Positions 29,282 to 30,000 of a stretch of 30,000 bases of DNA are shown one piece after another. Position 1 is the first letter of the stretch. Each line of letters begins with the position of its first letter. Position numbers and translations under genes: made by a program. The notes under the pieces were generated by a model that was given only the letters and a program-made list of their open reading frames with translations, was not told the DNA's origin and did not search any database. The DNA is from Chromera velia (taxonomy: Eukaryota; Sar; Chromeraceae), in NCBI GenBank assembly GCA_018398765.1, contig JAHBMJ010001427.1, positions 1-30,000 on the forward strand, written 5' to 3'.

Positions 29282-29435
29282 TCGCTGGTTGGGTTGGAGA
29301 AGCCGCTACGTCGCTATTGAAGGTCCGTCTTTGAGGCAAAGACGGTTCCATCCTCACAGACTTTCTTGTGGCTCTCTGCAATTCGCCATTCATTCGTTCA
29401 ATCACATCTGAGAATTTGTTCACCGACTTGCTCAC
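29279..29435 (-). CDS. Probable exon, unknown gene
   Basis: Minus-strand frame reading SVNKFSDVIERMNGELQRAT, RKSVRMEPSLPQRRTFNSDV, then AASPTQPAK. It ends at a donor-like AAAT/GTGAGC. It has helix-like composition in its first half, and its 5' boundary is unclear. It probably belongs with 28960-29158. Confidence 0.35.
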
Positions 29436-30000
29436 ATGGTCATTCGTTCATGCATTCAGTCATCCAAACATGGATTCGTTCATGCATCGATTCACTCATT
29501 CATTCAGCATTACAGAGTGTCTGAGATGACTGTGTTTGTGTCGAGAAAACAATCTTACTTAGACAGGATGCACTTTCGAGCAAAAGGTGTTACCGCAGCT
29601 ACTAGCCCGACCAAAAAAGGGCATACGTGGGCCTGTGCATACCATCAAAACTCGGATACTCACGGATCACAGAAGCAAGCGAGCACTTACTCACTCAGGT
29701 TTTTATTTTTTTACACAGTGTCACCAACGCATTCACTCCATTTCTCAGTCACTGGCTATCCCTCTCCATTACTGACCCCTTTACTCAATGCTGGGCGCAC
29801 TCATTCCCATCAAATTTACTCTCCCTCACTTACCCTTTGCCCTTTTAGGCTTGGGGGAGGAACGGCGAGAAAGGCGTCTACCGTGGGAGTGAAAGGAAAC
29901 CGGCGAATCGAATATGGGGCTCCTGCCTGGGGGACACGGTCTCATGCTTTATAGCACATTGCGACTCCTTCTAGGCATGCTGTGCTGCCTTGCAGCAGCC
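29436..30000. other. Non-coding tail with CATT/ATTC words
   Basis: Degenerate CATTCATT-type sequence to about 29510 and again CACTCA/CATTCA words from about 29690. No gene supported. The last 150 bases are more GC-rich and could be the edge of a gene outside the window. Confidence 0.5.

Noticed and set aside
1-30000. CRISPR arrays, bacterial operons, or an obvious tRNA/rRNA gene.
   Set aside because: No regularly spaced repeats with unique spacers, no Shine-Dalgarno-led gene clusters, and no cloverleaf-like or rRNA-like stretch that I could recognise by eye. A tRNA scan would be needed to exclude small RNA genes.

Overview
The window is nuclear DNA of a eukaryote with spliced genes. Introns are GT-AG and mostly about 100-1100 bp. 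Non-coding DNA is AT-rich and full of microsatellites and transposon debris. The gene content (single-exon DEAD-box helicase, GT47 exostosin-like transferase, BAAT/acyl-CoA thioesterase-family hydrolase, PUB and CAP domains) and the compositional style suggest a protist such as a chromerid alga (Chromera-like). That placement is an impression, not something the sequence proves.

Layout. 1-276: probable last exon of an unknown + strand gene. 277-2086: microsatellite-rich DNA. 2079-4896: two related hAT transposon remnants, each with its own 8-bp target-site duplication, inserted almost side by side. 5027-5560: a foldback element whose loop holds a SINE-like sequence. 6726-8614 (-): five-exon gene for a CxxCxGxG zinc-module protein with a coding minisatellite. 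9293-10714 (+): BAAT/ACOT-family alpha/beta hydrolase ending in a PTS1-like ARL. 11438-14710 (-): seven-exon model joining an N-terminal PUB domain to a C-terminal CAP/SCP domain. 15205-18168 (+): DDX31/Dbp7-type RNA helicase, divergent from the PUB-CAP gene across about 0.5 kb. 18848-21460 (-): two-exon type II membrane exostosin-like glycosyltransferase whose intron carries a composite CT/CG/CA/CTCA repeat. 21461-23140: AT-rich DNA with one GC-rich hairpin. 23141-29435 (-): a patchwork of coding-like segments that I could not assemble into clean genes. It includes a long frame broken by two TGA codons, a segment with a HAD-like FDLDG motif, and Ser/Pro-rich exons around a 0.6-kb CA repeat. 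The last 0.5 kb is non-coding.

The genes are not an operon or a pathway. They are independent transcription units: ribosome biogenesis (helicase), Golgi glycosylation (exostosin), probably peroxisomal acyl-CoA metabolism (BAAT/ACOT) and unknown roles (zinc-module and PUB-CAP proteins). The most unusual items are the PUB-CAP architecture, the paired hAT insertions, and the phase-1 exon duplications in the zinc-module gene.
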